From positions 806,001-870,000 of the forward strand of contig OZ037925.1 in the NCBI GenBank assembly GCA_964035575.1: a DNA stretch of 64,000 nucleotides. The letters are read 5' to 3'. Below the pieces are notes generated by a model. It did no database searches and was not told where the DNA came from. It was given only the letters and a program-made list of their open reading frames with translations. Shown here in pieces: positions 30,110 to 40,046 of this stretch (positions within the stretch are counted from its first letter, which is position 1; each line of letters starts with the position of its first letter). Both the position numbers and the translations under genes were made by a program. This stretch comes from Rhynchopus sp. YZ270_cl-10. Its lineage: Eukaryota; Euglenozoa; Diplonemea; Diplonemida; Diplonemidae.

Positions 30110-31096
30110 CCCTATCAGTCCGAGAGCCCAAAAAAAAATTCTGGGTTTTCACTCTCGCCCACCAGTAAAGTAGGAATTTTTTTGACTTTTTGATCGTACC
30201 TGGCCGCAATTGAAAGATTTTGAGCAAATCTTTCATTTGACGCCATCGATTTATTTTTTTGAAAAAAAGTGATCCTGTCAAATAAAGGAAAGAGTAAAAT
30301 CAAAATCGAGAAAAGGCAGAGATCAAGCTCAGGCAGGAAAAAAAATGGATTTTCCAAAACCCGATTCTTGCTTTAATTGAAAGATTTGTGACAAAATCTT
30401 TTCAAAGAAAAAAAAATCGAACAAAAAGTCCAAAATGTTGCAACTTTAAACGCACGTCTCTCCAGTACACCAATATACACCTTTTAACCCACAGGGAAAA
30501 CCAAGGGAAACCCACTTTTCTCCTTGTTACGGCTGCACTAACCTAATCATCAAAACTGCTCGATTTTGGCTTTATTTGAAAGATCGGCGTTAATTCTTAC
30601 GAAATACATAAAATGGTTTACGATTTTGAGTTGAAATTTGTTTTCAGGGTGGAGTCACTAGGCAGGGGGTGATTTTGGGGGTGAGCGCCAAGAAAAATCG
30701 TTTTCTTAGGGGTGACCCACCTCCCTCCAGCATCCAAAGATACGACATTTTCACGAAAGTTTTCGATTCTTGCTTTATTTGAAAGATTGAGCAAAGTTCT
30801 CGTCACATGGAAAAAAATGTTTTTACGAAAATGAGTATAACCCCTCTTACCAACGCGCGGCATTCGTGCGGCACTTAGCGGCACTTGCCATGGCTAAAAA
30901 CGGGTTTAGTGCCCTCTGGCGACATCCGTTGGGGGTGATTCTGGTGTGAGAATGTTCTCGATTTTTGCTTCATTTGAAAGATTCGCCACAAAATCTTTTC
31001 AAAGAAAAAAAAGTCGATCAAAAAGTCCAAGTAGAACCCCGTTCATTTTTTGGCGCCATTAGCAGAGCCACATATGTGGCTCCCGGACTGATAGGG
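30110..31096. mobile_element. 987-bp inverted-repeat element with TTAA target sites
   Basis: The ends CCCTATCAGTCCGAGAGCC and GGCTCCCGGACTGATAGGG are near-complementary, begin with CCC and are flanked by TTAA on both sides (30106-30109, 31097-31100). A TTAA duplication and CCC-start ends are the hallmark of the piggyBac superfamily. The interior has five degenerate copies, every 150-200 bp, of a CTTTATTTGAAAGATT motif. No transposase is present, so it is a non-autonomous derivative. Confidence 0.8.
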
Positions 31097-31234
31097 TTAA
31101 TCACTCTCGCGCAATCCCCACACCCATCACTCAGTTGGTTTTCATGTGATTCACGTATTCGCTTGAGGTTTGCTCGAAAAAAAGGGGTTGTGTGAATTGA
31201 GGGCAAGTAGTCAACCCCAAAAAAACCCCTCACA

Positions 31235-32716
31235 ATGCAGCACCCCACCTCTTTCCCCCCTCCCTCCCTAATGTATTACGACTCACGTCTTGGCTATGAA
31301 ATGCAGGAGGCAGGGGCACATGCACATGCAGCACATGCTGGCGCCGCCGCCCACACTGCCGCCAACCACGCGCAGGCAGCCTCTGTGAACACTGCCCTCC
31401 GCCGTGCCGATGTCTACGCGCACACCGGGCGTGCACTTCTCCAGGGCCACGTCGCTGGCGCAGCAGGGGCTCGCGAACAGGCTGCCATTGCGGTGCATGC
31501 TGTCAACGCGCAGACAGCCGCCTCCGCTGGCGAAGACGTTGCTGGGCGGCACGCAGTGTACGCACACGCTGCAGCGAACACCGCGATGTGCGAAGCCGAG
31601 CACAACGCCGCGTATTCTGCAGCAAACGCTGCTGCCATGGCGCGGGCAGGTCGCGAGGAGGCAGCATTTCTGACGGCAACGCGGGCTGCAGCCCTGCACG
31701 CTGAGAGGGTTGCGTGCGAAGCTGGTGCGGAGACTGCTCAAGCGCGTGCAGTGGCAAGCAACGCAGAGGCGATGGGGGCGTCTGCAGCAGAGCAGGCGGC
31801 AGGGGCGCTGGCGATGGAGAGCTCTGCGCAGGCAGCTTCCTTGAGGAGCAGGGCTGCCGAGGCAGATGCGTTCCGTGCGATGTGCGAGGCGAAGCTGCGT
31901 GAGGCTGAACACCACGCAGCCAACGCTACCAACGCTGCACGCACTGCGGCAGGCGCAGAGGCGACTGCCGCTGCAGCGCTTGCTTCCATTGAACAAGAGG
32001 CCGGCATAGCACGCAACTTTCTTTCTCAGTCGCAAGCTGAGGCAGACGCATTCGAGCAAAAGGCGCGTCTCATCGCCCTCCAGCACGGTGCTGCCCAGGC
32101 AGATGCACTCACCGCACAACGTCGCGCTGTTTCCGAAGGGACCGGCGCTGCGCATGCTGCCTCTGTTCTCGTTGCTGTGGACGTGGCAGCTCGCAATGCA
32201 GCGACCCAAGCAGAGGCAACCCGCACCTCTGCACACCAGGCAGGTGTGCATCATAGCCATACCATTGCACGCGAAACGCTTGCCCGTGTACATGCTTCGG
32301 AGGCTCATCTGTCAACGGAGAGGAGTCGTGCACAGCTTAGTGCAAGCGAAGCGAATTTTGTGCGTGCGTCCAGTCAAGAAGTCATCTCGCGATCTGTTCG
32401 GGACAGTGCCGCAGTATGCGCGTCTGTCGAGCGTGGACGGCTGGTAGGTGAAGGAAGTGCGTTGTGTGCGGCGCAAGCTAGAGGTGCAGCTGCAGCAGCC
32501 GATGCGTACGCACTGAGTGCAGAGGCAGGGCGTGCCGCAGTGACAGCAGACGCAGCAAACAGCCTGGCGCACACAGCCACCGCAAGGAGGCACGCTCTGG
32601 GGCTGACTTCCTTGGACTCCCCAACCTACATCCGTCCCCCGACCATAGGTGACTACAGCATGGCATCACCCTGTGTCCCTGCACCCATCCCCTCTCCCCT
32701 TCCACGCCTGTATTAG
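31235..32716 (+). CDS. Alanine-rich helical protein, unrecognised
   Basis: The product has 493 residues from ATG 31235 (MQHPTSFPPPSLMYYDS), or 481 from ATG 31271, which directly follows a pyrimidine tract. From residue about 25 to 450 it is dominated by Ala with regularly spaced His, Arg, Glu, Gln and Met (AHAHAAHAGAAAHTAANHA, AEADAFRAMCEAKLREAE). This looks like one long, amphipathic, probably coiled-coil helix with 7- or 11-residue periodicity and many Cys/Met residues. A Pro-rich tail ends it. There is no signal peptide or membrane segment. The family is unknown; a structural role is plausible but unproven. The reverse strand is also largely open because of the GC-rich Ala codons and is a shadow. 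Confidence 0.75.
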   Translation: MQHPTSFPPPSLMYYDSRLGYEMQEAGAHAHAAHAGAAAHTAANHAQAASVNTALRRADVYAHTGRALLQGHVAGAAGAREQAAIAVHAVNAQTAASAGEDVAGRHAVYAHAAANTAMCEAEHNAAYSAANAAAMARAGREEAAFLTATRAAALHAERVACEAGAETAQARAVASNAEAMGASAAEQAAGALAMESSAQAASLRSRAAEADAFRAMCEAKLREAEHHAANATNAARTAAGAEATAAAALASIEQEAGIARNFLSQSQAEADAFEQKARLIALQHGAAQADALTAQRRAVSEGTGAAHAASVLVAVDVAARNAATQAEATRTSAHQAGVHHSHTIARETLARVHASEAHLSTERSRAQLSASEANFVRASSQEVISRSVRDSAAVCASVERGRLVGEGSALCAAQARGAAAAADAYALSAEAGRAAVTADAANSLAHTATARRHALGLTSLDSPTYIRPPTIGDYSMASPCVPAPIPSPLPRLY

Positions 32717-32965
32717 ACATTTTTAACCGCATCGTTAAGGTCGCCTGAACGCAACACTTTTTTGTGTTATCAAGCATTGACGAATATAAATGGAAAACGA
32801 TGAATGGTGCGTGCCCGTCTAAGGGCTTGGGTTTTCTTCACTAACACATACCTCACACATATTCTACAGTGAACAACTCGCAAGCCTTTTTGCGGTGCGA
32901 CAAAAAAGTGTTTTCTTTATTTCATTTAACTATATCCTGAAGTCGTTTTCTATATATTTTTTTTG
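32717..32965. other. 3' flank
   Basis: AT-rich; nothing recognised. Confidence 0.4.
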
Positions 32966-33045
32966 TTTTGATAAATTATTGGAGTAGTGCAGGTTGCCTC
33001 GGTTGTGTTGCCACCAGTTGTGCAATCTCCACGGTCCAATTTTTT
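32966..33045 (-). repeat. Short interspersed module F, inverted copy with A tail
   Basis: Read on the minus strand: GTGGAGATTGCACAACTGG, GGCAACACAACCGAGGCAAC, ACTCCAATAATTTATCAAAA and an A-rich tail. It is the only inverted copy found among the asymmetric short-module families. Confidence 0.7.
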
Positions 33046-33386
33046 TCTCTTCTCTCAGTCAGCTGTAAGCTGCGCGATAAAAGCGACCTCGTGGTTCCCC
33101 CTACTCCTACGAGGGGGTGAAATGTTCGCCCCGAAAAAACCACCTTAATTTGTGTCGTTCAGAACGAAAAAAAAGGGGAGGGGAAAAGGTGGTGTTAGGC
33201 AGAGCTTCCTTTAAAGTGTCTCATCGCTGGCACACTGCTGTAGGGATTGGGGAGGGTTGTGCTGTCTTGTATGTTCTTGGCCACACTGTTTGCGTGTCTG
33301 TGAGTAGTACCAAGAGCTTACTTTGAAATATTGTTTGTATTCGTGTAGATATCCGGGAGGGTAGTGCCCCCACTATTTTTCTTAAA
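33046..33386. other. Spacer
   Basis: A small hairpin CCCCCTACTCCTACGAGGGGG lies near 33098 (21 bp; arms CCCCCT and AGGGGG). No gene seen. Confidence 0.35.
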
Positions 33387-33482
33387 GTGACTTAAGTACG
33401 AGAGGCTGGGTCATCTTATAAACTATTCTTAAGTACACTGTCACGAGAAGGGCTTTGTATTTCAAGTCAACTTTTTCTTCTT
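33387..33482 (+). repeat. Modules A and D in tandem
   Basis: Module A (GACTTAAGTACGAGAGGCT, GGTCATCTTATAAACTATTC) abuts module D (TACACTGTCACGAGAAGGGC, TTTGTATTTCAAGTCAAC), followed by a pyrimidine tract. Both are on the + strand. Confidence 0.65.
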
Positions 33483-34203
33483 CTTGTCTAGGATTAGATG
33501 ACCCTGTGGAGACAGCAGTGTCTGCTTTGCAAAGGTGTTTGCGCTGTCAAACTGTTTTTGCTTTTGTTTCTCATTGAAAACGATTGTGATCAAGGTGGCT
33601 AGAGAGGGTCGTTCATTCCCTTGGTCTTTTTCGAGTGATTTGATTTGATTTGTTTTGTTTTTGTTGAGCGTTACAAGGGGAGAAATGGCCTCAGTTCACA
33701 TTTTGTTCTTCAAATCGTTCATTGTGGAGTTGACACCTGTTCAAATCCCCGCTTTCTTTTTCTTTTTTTTTTTTGTATTCTTTTTTTGCAAACCTGTTAC
33801 CTGCAACTTCCCTTTGTTATTTCTGTGTGTTACTGTAGATGTATAATAAAAATGTACGGATAAAACGAAAAACCACATCCCACCCGCACTTCTAAATTCT
33901 TGCAAATCGCTTTCATTCTCTGCCCCCATAGTTTTTGGGGTTTTTTTCTTGATTTTTTTTCCCGTACTTCCGTTCATATGTATAGTACTCAACGAATCCC
34001 TGCTAATAGTTAAGCAAAGGCATCGTTGACCCCACATTTTTGGGTGGTTGCTCGGTTCCTTTTTGAACACCCCTACCCTACCCCCCTGCATCCCTCCCCT
34101 CCCATCCCCTCCCTCCCCTCCCCCGCACTATAAAACAGATGAAATACATAGTGCATCGGACCCTTCTCAGTTGTGCCAAGAGCCTTTGTCGTAGCCCGAC
34201 ACC
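33483..34203. other. Spacer and leader of the mucin-like gene
   Basis: No coding exon recognised. A CCCTCCCCT-type pyrimidine tract at 34085-34125 precedes the gene start at 34204 by about 80 bp, with AGTTGTGCCAAG between. Confidence 0.4.
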
Positions 34204-35736
34204 ATGATGTCTGCCACAGCAGTGCTGCTTCGGGCAGGTTTATTGTGTGCAGTCCTCGTACCGGCCACAGCATTCAACGCTTCAGACGACACATTGTCCC
34301 CATTCAACTACACCGATACTGACGAACCCGACACGTACAACACCTCAGATGACACGTCTGCCCCGTTCAACTACACTGATACTGACGAACCTGTGGCGTA
34401 CAACACATCAGATGACACGTTTTCCCCGTACAACTACACTGATGCTAACGACACATTTGCCCCGTCCAGCGATCGCAATGTGACGGATACACCTGATTAC
34501 AACACTTCAGATGACACGTTTGCTCCATTCAACTACACTGATGCTAGCGACACATTTGCCCCGTACAGTGATCGCAATGATACAGAGTCACCTGATTACA
34601 ACACTTCAGACGACACGTTTTCCCCATACAACTACACTGATGCTAACGACACATTTGCCCCGTACAGCGATCGCAATGTGACGGATACACCTGATTACAA
34701 CACTTCAGATGACACGTTTGCTCCATTCAACTACACTGATGCAAGCGACACGTTTGCCCCGTACAGCGATCGCAATGATACAGAGTCACCTGATTACAAC
34801 ACTTCAGACGACACTCCTACCCCAGATACAACGAAGCCTGTACCACGTACGCTCGCACCATCAACGTACTCACCTGATACCACAAATGCACCACCTGGGT
34901 TCACCCGTGCACCAGTGACAGATGCTCCTGGTCGGACACTGTCACCGGACACACAGGTGCCACCGACAGACACCCCACGTACGCTTGCACCATCAACGTA
35001 CTCACCTGACGACACAGAAGCACCACCTGGGCTCACCCGTGCACCCGTGACAGATGCTCCTGGTCGGACACTCACACCTGACACACAGGTGCCGTCCACA
35101 ACAACACCACGTACGCTCACACCATCAACGTACTCACCCGATGCCACAGAAGCACCACCTGGGTTTACCCGTGCACCAGTGACAGATGCTCCTGGTCGGA
35201 CACTCACACCTGACACACAGGTACCATCCACAGCAACACCACGTACGCTCGCACCATCAACGTACTCACCTGACGACACAGTTGCACCACCTGGTTTTAC
35301 CCGTGCACCAGTGACAGATGCTCCTGGTCGGACACTCTCACCTGACACACAGATCCCATCAGCAGTGCTGACCGCCACCCCAGGTGATGCAATGCTCAAC
35401 GACACTGACGCACCTGCCTCCAACACTTCAGACGACACAGCTGCCCCGCCTACAGGGTCAGCCGTCGGTGCTGGGGAGGAGTCGGATGCCGAGGACAACG
35501 GGGGTGGGTCCATCACAGGCGCAGTCGTGGGTGTTGTGATTGGTGTGCTGTGTTTGGGTGCGGCTGTGGGGGGCCTCTGCTATAGACGCAGACAGGACAG
35601 CATGAAGTTTGAGGACCTGCACGATATTGAAAGGCACGCTATTTTGTTCGATGATGGCGGTCTTTACGAAGGCTGCGAGGCAGATGACGTGTCACATGCT
35701 TCAAGGGAAGAGGACGTGGAGATGGCGTTACTGTGA
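34204..35736 (+). CDS. Mucin-like type I membrane protein
   Basis: The product has 510 residues. A signal peptide (residues about 1-23, LLRAGLLCAVLVPATAF) is followed by a Thr/Asp/Asn-rich region (about 24-205) of repeats such as YNTSDDTFAPFNYTDASDTF carrying many N-glycosylation sequons. Then come four 44-residue repeats (hallmarks PRTLAPSTYSPD, APPGFTRAPVTDAPGRTL) rich in Thr, Ser and Pro, as in O-glycosylated stalks. A membrane helix (about residues 432-457, SITGAVVGVVIGVLCLGAAV) and a 50-residue cytoplasmic tail with KFEDLHDIERHAILFDDGGLY follow. The same repeats, anchor and tail occur at the C-terminus of the giant gene at 40047-55826, so the two are paralogues in part. Likely a cell-surface coat or adhesion protein. 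Confidence 0.88.
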   Translation: MMSATAVLLRAGLLCAVLVPATAFNASDDTLSPFNYTDTDEPDTYNTSDDTSAPFNYTDTDEPVAYNTSDDTFSPYNYTDANDTFAPSSDRNVTDTPDYNTSDDTFAPFNYTDASDTFAPYSDRNDTESPDYNTSDDTFSPYNYTDANDTFAPYSDRNVTDTPDYNTSDDTFAPFNYTDASDTFAPYSDRNDTESPDYNTSDDTPTPDTTKPVPRTLAPSTYSPDTTNAPPGFTRAPVTDAPGRTLSPDTQVPPTDTPRTLAPSTYSPDDTEAPPGLTRAPVTDAPGRTLTPDTQVPSTTTPRTLTPSTYSPDATEAPPGFTRAPVTDAPGRTLTPDTQVPSTATPRTLAPSTYSPDDTVAPPGFTRAPVTDAPGRTLSPDTQIPSAVLTATPGDAMLNDTDAPASNTSDDTAAPPTGSAVGAGEESDAEDNGGGSITGAVVGVVIGVLCLGAAVGGLCYRRRQDSMKFEDLHDIERHAILFDDGGLYEGCEADDVSHASREEDVEMALL

Positions 35737-36464
35737 GCGGCACTTTATTCGTTGAAACCGACACATCCATATGCACAGGCCAAATGGGGTGCACAATATC
35801 AATACTTTGCACCATATAGGGACTCCCCCCAGCGAGAAACTGTCATTATTTGAACCCTACGTACTGCCACACACAAAGCCTTTGGTACAAAAAAAAAAAA
35901 AAATGTGTGCTCATGCGTTCACCTATTTCAAATCTTTCCCTCATTTTCCCGTTTCGCGGCTCCCCTTTTTTAGAATCAATAGCGTGTGTGCATTTTACGT
36001 TGTCTTTTTTTGAGACCCTGTGTGGACCCCACTGTTTTGTTTTAACACTTTTATGTTTTCGCTTCCGACGAGCTTATGAGATACGTGCGCCTATTCAGGT
36101 TCATTGATCTTCAAGCCTTCACCATTTTTCAGGGTGTATGACGTACCACGTCATACACCTAACGCGAGCACTCTCCAGTGGACCAAACACATGTGGTATA
36201 GATTCATCTTACCAACGATTCTTTCTTTTTTATCTTTTTTCTTTCTCCGAAACAGTCTTCGGATGCTCTGAATATGTGAAAGCGGGCCCATTTGATCATA
36301 TCGAGTCACCCCTCCCTCCCTCCTCCCTCTTTTGTGTCGGCATCATTTTTTGCCAGCGTTTTTGGTGAAAAGGCCTGAATATACCAGAAAATGAAAATAG
36401 CTGCTTTATTTTTTTTTCTCTTCAAATATACCTCCCCTTTTCTTGTGTCTGCATTTGTTCTGTT
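35737..36464. other. Spacer
   Basis: Mostly AT-rich. A hairpin GGTGTATGACGT / ACGTCATACACC lies at 36133-36160. No gene recognised. Confidence 0.4.
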
Positions 36465-36550
36465 GGCCGCAGGGTACTTTTATGCTTTCATCCGGATGGC
36501 TGGCATCGTACGTGGGTCAGTCGGAAGTACCTGCATCAACAACAACCATT
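36465..36550 (+). repeat. Short interspersed module C
   Basis: GGCCGCAGGGTACTTTTATG, CTTTCATCCGGATGGCTGGC and GGGTCAGTCGGAAGTACCTG. Confidence 0.7.
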
Positions 36551-36568
36551 TTTTTTTTTAAAGAAAAG

Positions 36569-36620
36569 AGGTGAGCTAAGCCAAAGGCTGCGGTTCATCT
36601 TATACGCATTTCCTTTATTT
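36569..36620 (+). repeat. Short interspersed module A, divergent
   Basis: GAGGTGAGCTAAGCCAAAGG, GGTTCATCTTATACGCATTT. It lies directly after module C. Confidence 0.5.
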
Positions 36621-36658
36621 GTACATATGTAAGAAACGCAACGAAGGTTTTTTTGACT

Positions 36659-36755
36659 TACCGTAATCGGAATAATTGTCGACCATTAAAAATGTCGAAC
36701 TACAAAAATCCTGAAAAGGTCGAACATATTTACGGTCTACAATTATTTCCGATTT
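36659..36755. mobile_element. TTCGACC fold-back element, divergent copy
   Basis: TACCGTAATCGGAATAATTG and its near-complement flank inverted TCGAAC/GTTCGA-type motifs. Related to the element in NMT intron 3. Confidence 0.55.
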
Positions 36756-36868
36756 CTGTCATTCTGCCGATTCGAGATTCCTCTTTAACGGCGAGCTAGG
36801 GCTGGGGAAATGACGTCAGCCCCGACTACCTGCTTTAAATGGGGGAAAAATGGGCAAGAAAATATTTT

Positions 36869-36948
36869 TTGGACAGTGGAGATTTGCACAAAAAATGTGG
36901 CAACACAAACCGAGGCAACGCTACTCCAACAATTTATCAAAAAAAAGG
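36869..36948 (+). repeat. Short interspersed module F
   Basis: TGGACAGTGGAGATTTGCAC, GGCAACACAAACCGAGGCAA, CTACTCCAACAATTTATC and an A tail. Best full-length + copy. Confidence 0.7.
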
Positions 36949-37278
36949 GATCTGACGCAGGATGCGATTCGAGATCTGAAAAAAAGGTGTATTTTTTTTT
37001 GGGTGAAAGTCAAATGTATACACATATACACAGGGTTATAGTCAGATCTATACACTCATTGTATATACAATTGTCAATTGTACATACAATTGTATAGAAA
37101 TTGTATAGATCTGACTATTTGATGTACAATCCCAACTTTTTTTATAGTCAGATCTATACAATTTATGTACAATCCCAGTATACACTAGGTCGTACACAAA
37201 TTGTATAGATTTGACTATACAAAAGTCAGATCTATACAATTTTTGGATTGTACACTCGAGGGAGATTGTACACGCCAT

Positions 37279-37336
37279 ACCCAGGTACCCAGGTACCCAG
37301 GTACCCAGGTACCCAGGTACCCAGGTACCCAGGTAC
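37279..37336. repeat. 8-bp minisatellite (CCAGGTAC)n
   Basis: About seven tandem copies next to the left terminal repeat of the 1.91-kb element. Confidence 0.9.
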
Positions 37337-37740
37337 ACGGTACACTGGATACAAGGATAAAAGTCGTGAAAGAGCAACCACAGCCAACCCGCCAGTCACT
37401 GAGAAGTGACCAGACAGTCCACTTGACAAACACAAAAGTGTTCCGTCGCGTGGGGCATTCATGCACTGAGGAGATAATGATCCAACAATTCACAAGAAAA
37501 CATTACTTAACCTACTGCTGGAAATTGCCAGGTCGTAGTAACACACAAAGTGTGCCTCCGTTCGGGAATATCGGAGTTATAGAGTCCTAAAAGGCCTCTG
37601 CCGCTAGTCAAGGTATAACCGAATGAACGGCCCAAGACCCCCGTGGAGAAGTTAAATGTTGTAATGATTTCAAGTAAAATGCGAGCACTGTCTTACCCTC
37701 CTCAATGCATGGTGGAAGATGTCTTTCACAACAAATATCC

Positions 37741-38566
37741 TGTACCCAGGTACCCAAATTCCCAAACCCACGCAGTGGAACATGACCGCAAGTGTGAGTG
37801 ACCCACACATGAGGGAATGCGACACTACGCAAAATTTACCACCAGACCCTGTCTTCGTGCACCTGAAGTACAACGCCGCAGACAGGCCAAACATGCGTTG
37901 GACTCAGAGGAATGCCCGCTGTGCAGGTATCAAACATGAGAACAACTCCCAGCAACAAGGGGCGCCTTTTGGCGGGCGTTGTTGAGGGTGTTTGGGGTGC
38001 AAAGTTTTCCACAATTTTGATGCGCGGGTACAGAAGTGTTGTCTTGTTCTTTCATCTCTAGGAATGTAAATGTCAATCGCGTTTAACTACCACGAGGGCT
38101 TGTTCAGTGAACCCACAAGGGGTCGAAGGGGGTTGGTTATCCCATATCTATCAAAGGTTGTGTCGACCAGGCGAATCCACTATGTTACGCTGTACGTTGT
38201 TAAATCCGAAGAAATAACGCTTTAGCAGCCGCAGGAAGTTTATTAAAAAGAGTGCCTCACGCTACACAAACCACCACCCGCAATTGACTTAGATGTTATA
38301 ACAAAGAGAATTCAGAACAAAACAACACCCTGCCCCATACACACTAAATTGTCATGCTTTAAGAGCATGCCTGGGCCAAAATTACTATGACGAAAAGGCA
38401 ACAAGACCACCCACAAGGAGTGTGAAATGTGCGCTGGTTTTCTGGGGGAACGCAATATTTTCTTGTGTCTAGTCCTCCGCAAGCAGAGGACAGACTTTCC
38501 GGAAGGTTTCCAAAGTCGAATTTCTTGCACTAGCTATGCTCCCTGGGTTAAATGGCAATAGCAGTG
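37741..38566 (+). mobile_element. Shared element core, second copy
   Basis: Reverse-orientation match to 20181-20928. It carries the frame with SVSDPHMRECD and RWTQRNARCAGIKHEN on the plus strand (about 37790-37950). Identity is interrupted by small differences, so both copies are old or non-coding. Confidence 0.6.
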
Positions 38567-38960
38567 ACTGACTTCTGAGAAAAATCGGGTGTGCGAAACC
38601 CAATTTCCATTTTTTGTGTATAGTCCTGTAGGGGTGGGTGTGTGTGTGGGTAGGTGGGTAGGTGGGTAGGTGGGTGGGTGTACTCTAAACTGTTTTCCAC
38701 TATGGGTAGGGATTTGTGTACGACCTAGTGTATACTGGGATTGTACATAAATTGTATAGATCTGACTATAAAAAAAGTTGGGATTGTACATCAAATAGTC
38801 AGATCTATACAATTTCTATACAATTGTATGTACAATTGACAATTGTATATACAATGAGTGTATAGATCTGACTATAACCCTGTGTATATGTGTATACATT
38901 TGACTTTCACCCTTTTTTTTTTGTTAAGTTTCGTTTTTTGTTTTTGTTTTGTTTTGTTTA

Positions 38961-39068
38961 CCACCTGATTTTTACCCCGCGTATAGGCGCGTAAAGGCTG
39001 GGAAAAATGGGTGGGGTTTGGCCTATACGGGCCTTTACGCGCCTTTTCGCGGGGTAAAAATCAGGTGG
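38961..39068. mobile_element. 108-bp palindromic miniature element
   Basis: Ends CCACCTGATTTTTACCCCGC and complement, the same family as 18492-18606 but with a different central segment. Confidence 0.85.
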
Positions 39069-39269
39069 CTGTTTGCATGCGACACAAAAAACAAGGTGCA
39101 GAGAGAGCACCTTTGTTGTCTTCTCCTCTAACTCCAGAAGCCATGGGACTAGTGTTGAAGGCGGATCTCCCGCTGTGTCGCGTGTTGTTATGTTAAGATT
39201 CTTAGCTGCTCTTAGCTTGCGTAGAGTTCACACAGAGTAGTGTCTACACGTGGTCAAATTTTTTCAAAA

Positions 39270-39457
39270 TACCGTATTCGTAAAAAAAAATTATCGACCG
39301 TACTAATGCTCGACCTTTTCAAATTTTTTTTCAGGAAGTTCGACCTATTTTTACAGTAGAATGGTACAGTAACGTTCGACCGTACTAATGTTCGACCTCA
39401 GGGGGTTTTTCTGGAAGTTCGACCTTTTTTACGGTCGAACATTCTTACGAATATGGT
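39270..39457. mobile_element. TTCGACC fold-back element, double copy
   Basis: Ends TACCGTATTCGTAA and TTACGAATATGGTA. The inside has GTACTAATGCTCGACC and GTACTAATGTTCGACC, so two units appear fused or nested. Confidence 0.7.
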
Positions 39458-40046
39458 AGTAAGAATAGGTACAGTGAGATTGTATCCTCACTCATTGGTA
39501 TTGTACGGGGGGGCCCTGGTCCCAACAATTTATCAAAGGGGAAAAAGGAAAAAGGAAAAAAGAAAAAAGAGAAAAACACAAAGAACTAAGAACCCACCGT
39601 ATTCCAAAACATTATGAAGTTTTGGGGTCAGCAGAGGAGGTGCTTTTTTTTTTTTTCTTCTTCTTGCGTTGCAGCAATAATAGGACAAAAAAAAAATCAT
39701 CTATAGCAAAAAGAGAAAGGTACCTTTCCGTTCTTCAGTGGATACGGGACAGAGTCCTTTTCATCATCCCTTTTGCGCGACTTTCTATGCCGAACCAGTT
39801 GTGAGGGTTGTTGTCCAACAAAAAAAAGTAAAAAAAAAAAAATATATACCTTCCCCTCACAGAAAAAGACAGCAATGCCTCTTTTGCCCCTTCCTCTCCC
39901 GACTCTATCCATGGTTCCCTTCCCACTGCAAACACCACAAGGAAAGAAGCAGGCGCTTCTCAAAACCCCCACTCCCACATCCGCGTTTTCCCCTCTCCTT
40001 CTCCCCTCTCCCCTTTTTACGTTTTGTTTCTCAGTAGGACGGCACG
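39458..40046. other. Spacer and leader of the giant gene
   Basis: Holds a partial module F (CCCAACAATTTATCAAA at 39521), A/T runs and, at 39955-40032, a pyrimidine-rich stretch (CTCTCCTTCTCCCCTCTCCC) ending in TTTCTCAG, 12 bp before the start codon: a good splice-acceptor candidate. Confidence 0.45.

Larger units (their letters stand above)
37001..38912. mobile_element. 1.91-kb inverted-terminal-repeat element
   Basis: The ends GGGTGAAAGTCAAATGTATA and its complement start terminal inverted repeats of about 200 bp that are almost identical, full of GTCAGATCTATACAATT motifs. Both borders abut T runs, compatible with a poly-T target duplication. The core 37741-38566 is shared, inverted, with the element in CLP1 intron 2, whose terminal repeats are unrelated. 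No intact transposase was recognised. Confidence 0.85.

Noticed and set aside
8625-38912. Retrotransposon or virus-derived genes among the repeats
   Set aside because: No reverse transcriptase, integrase, capsid or LTR structure was recognised; the large elements are inverted-repeat DNA elements and the small ones are short modules.
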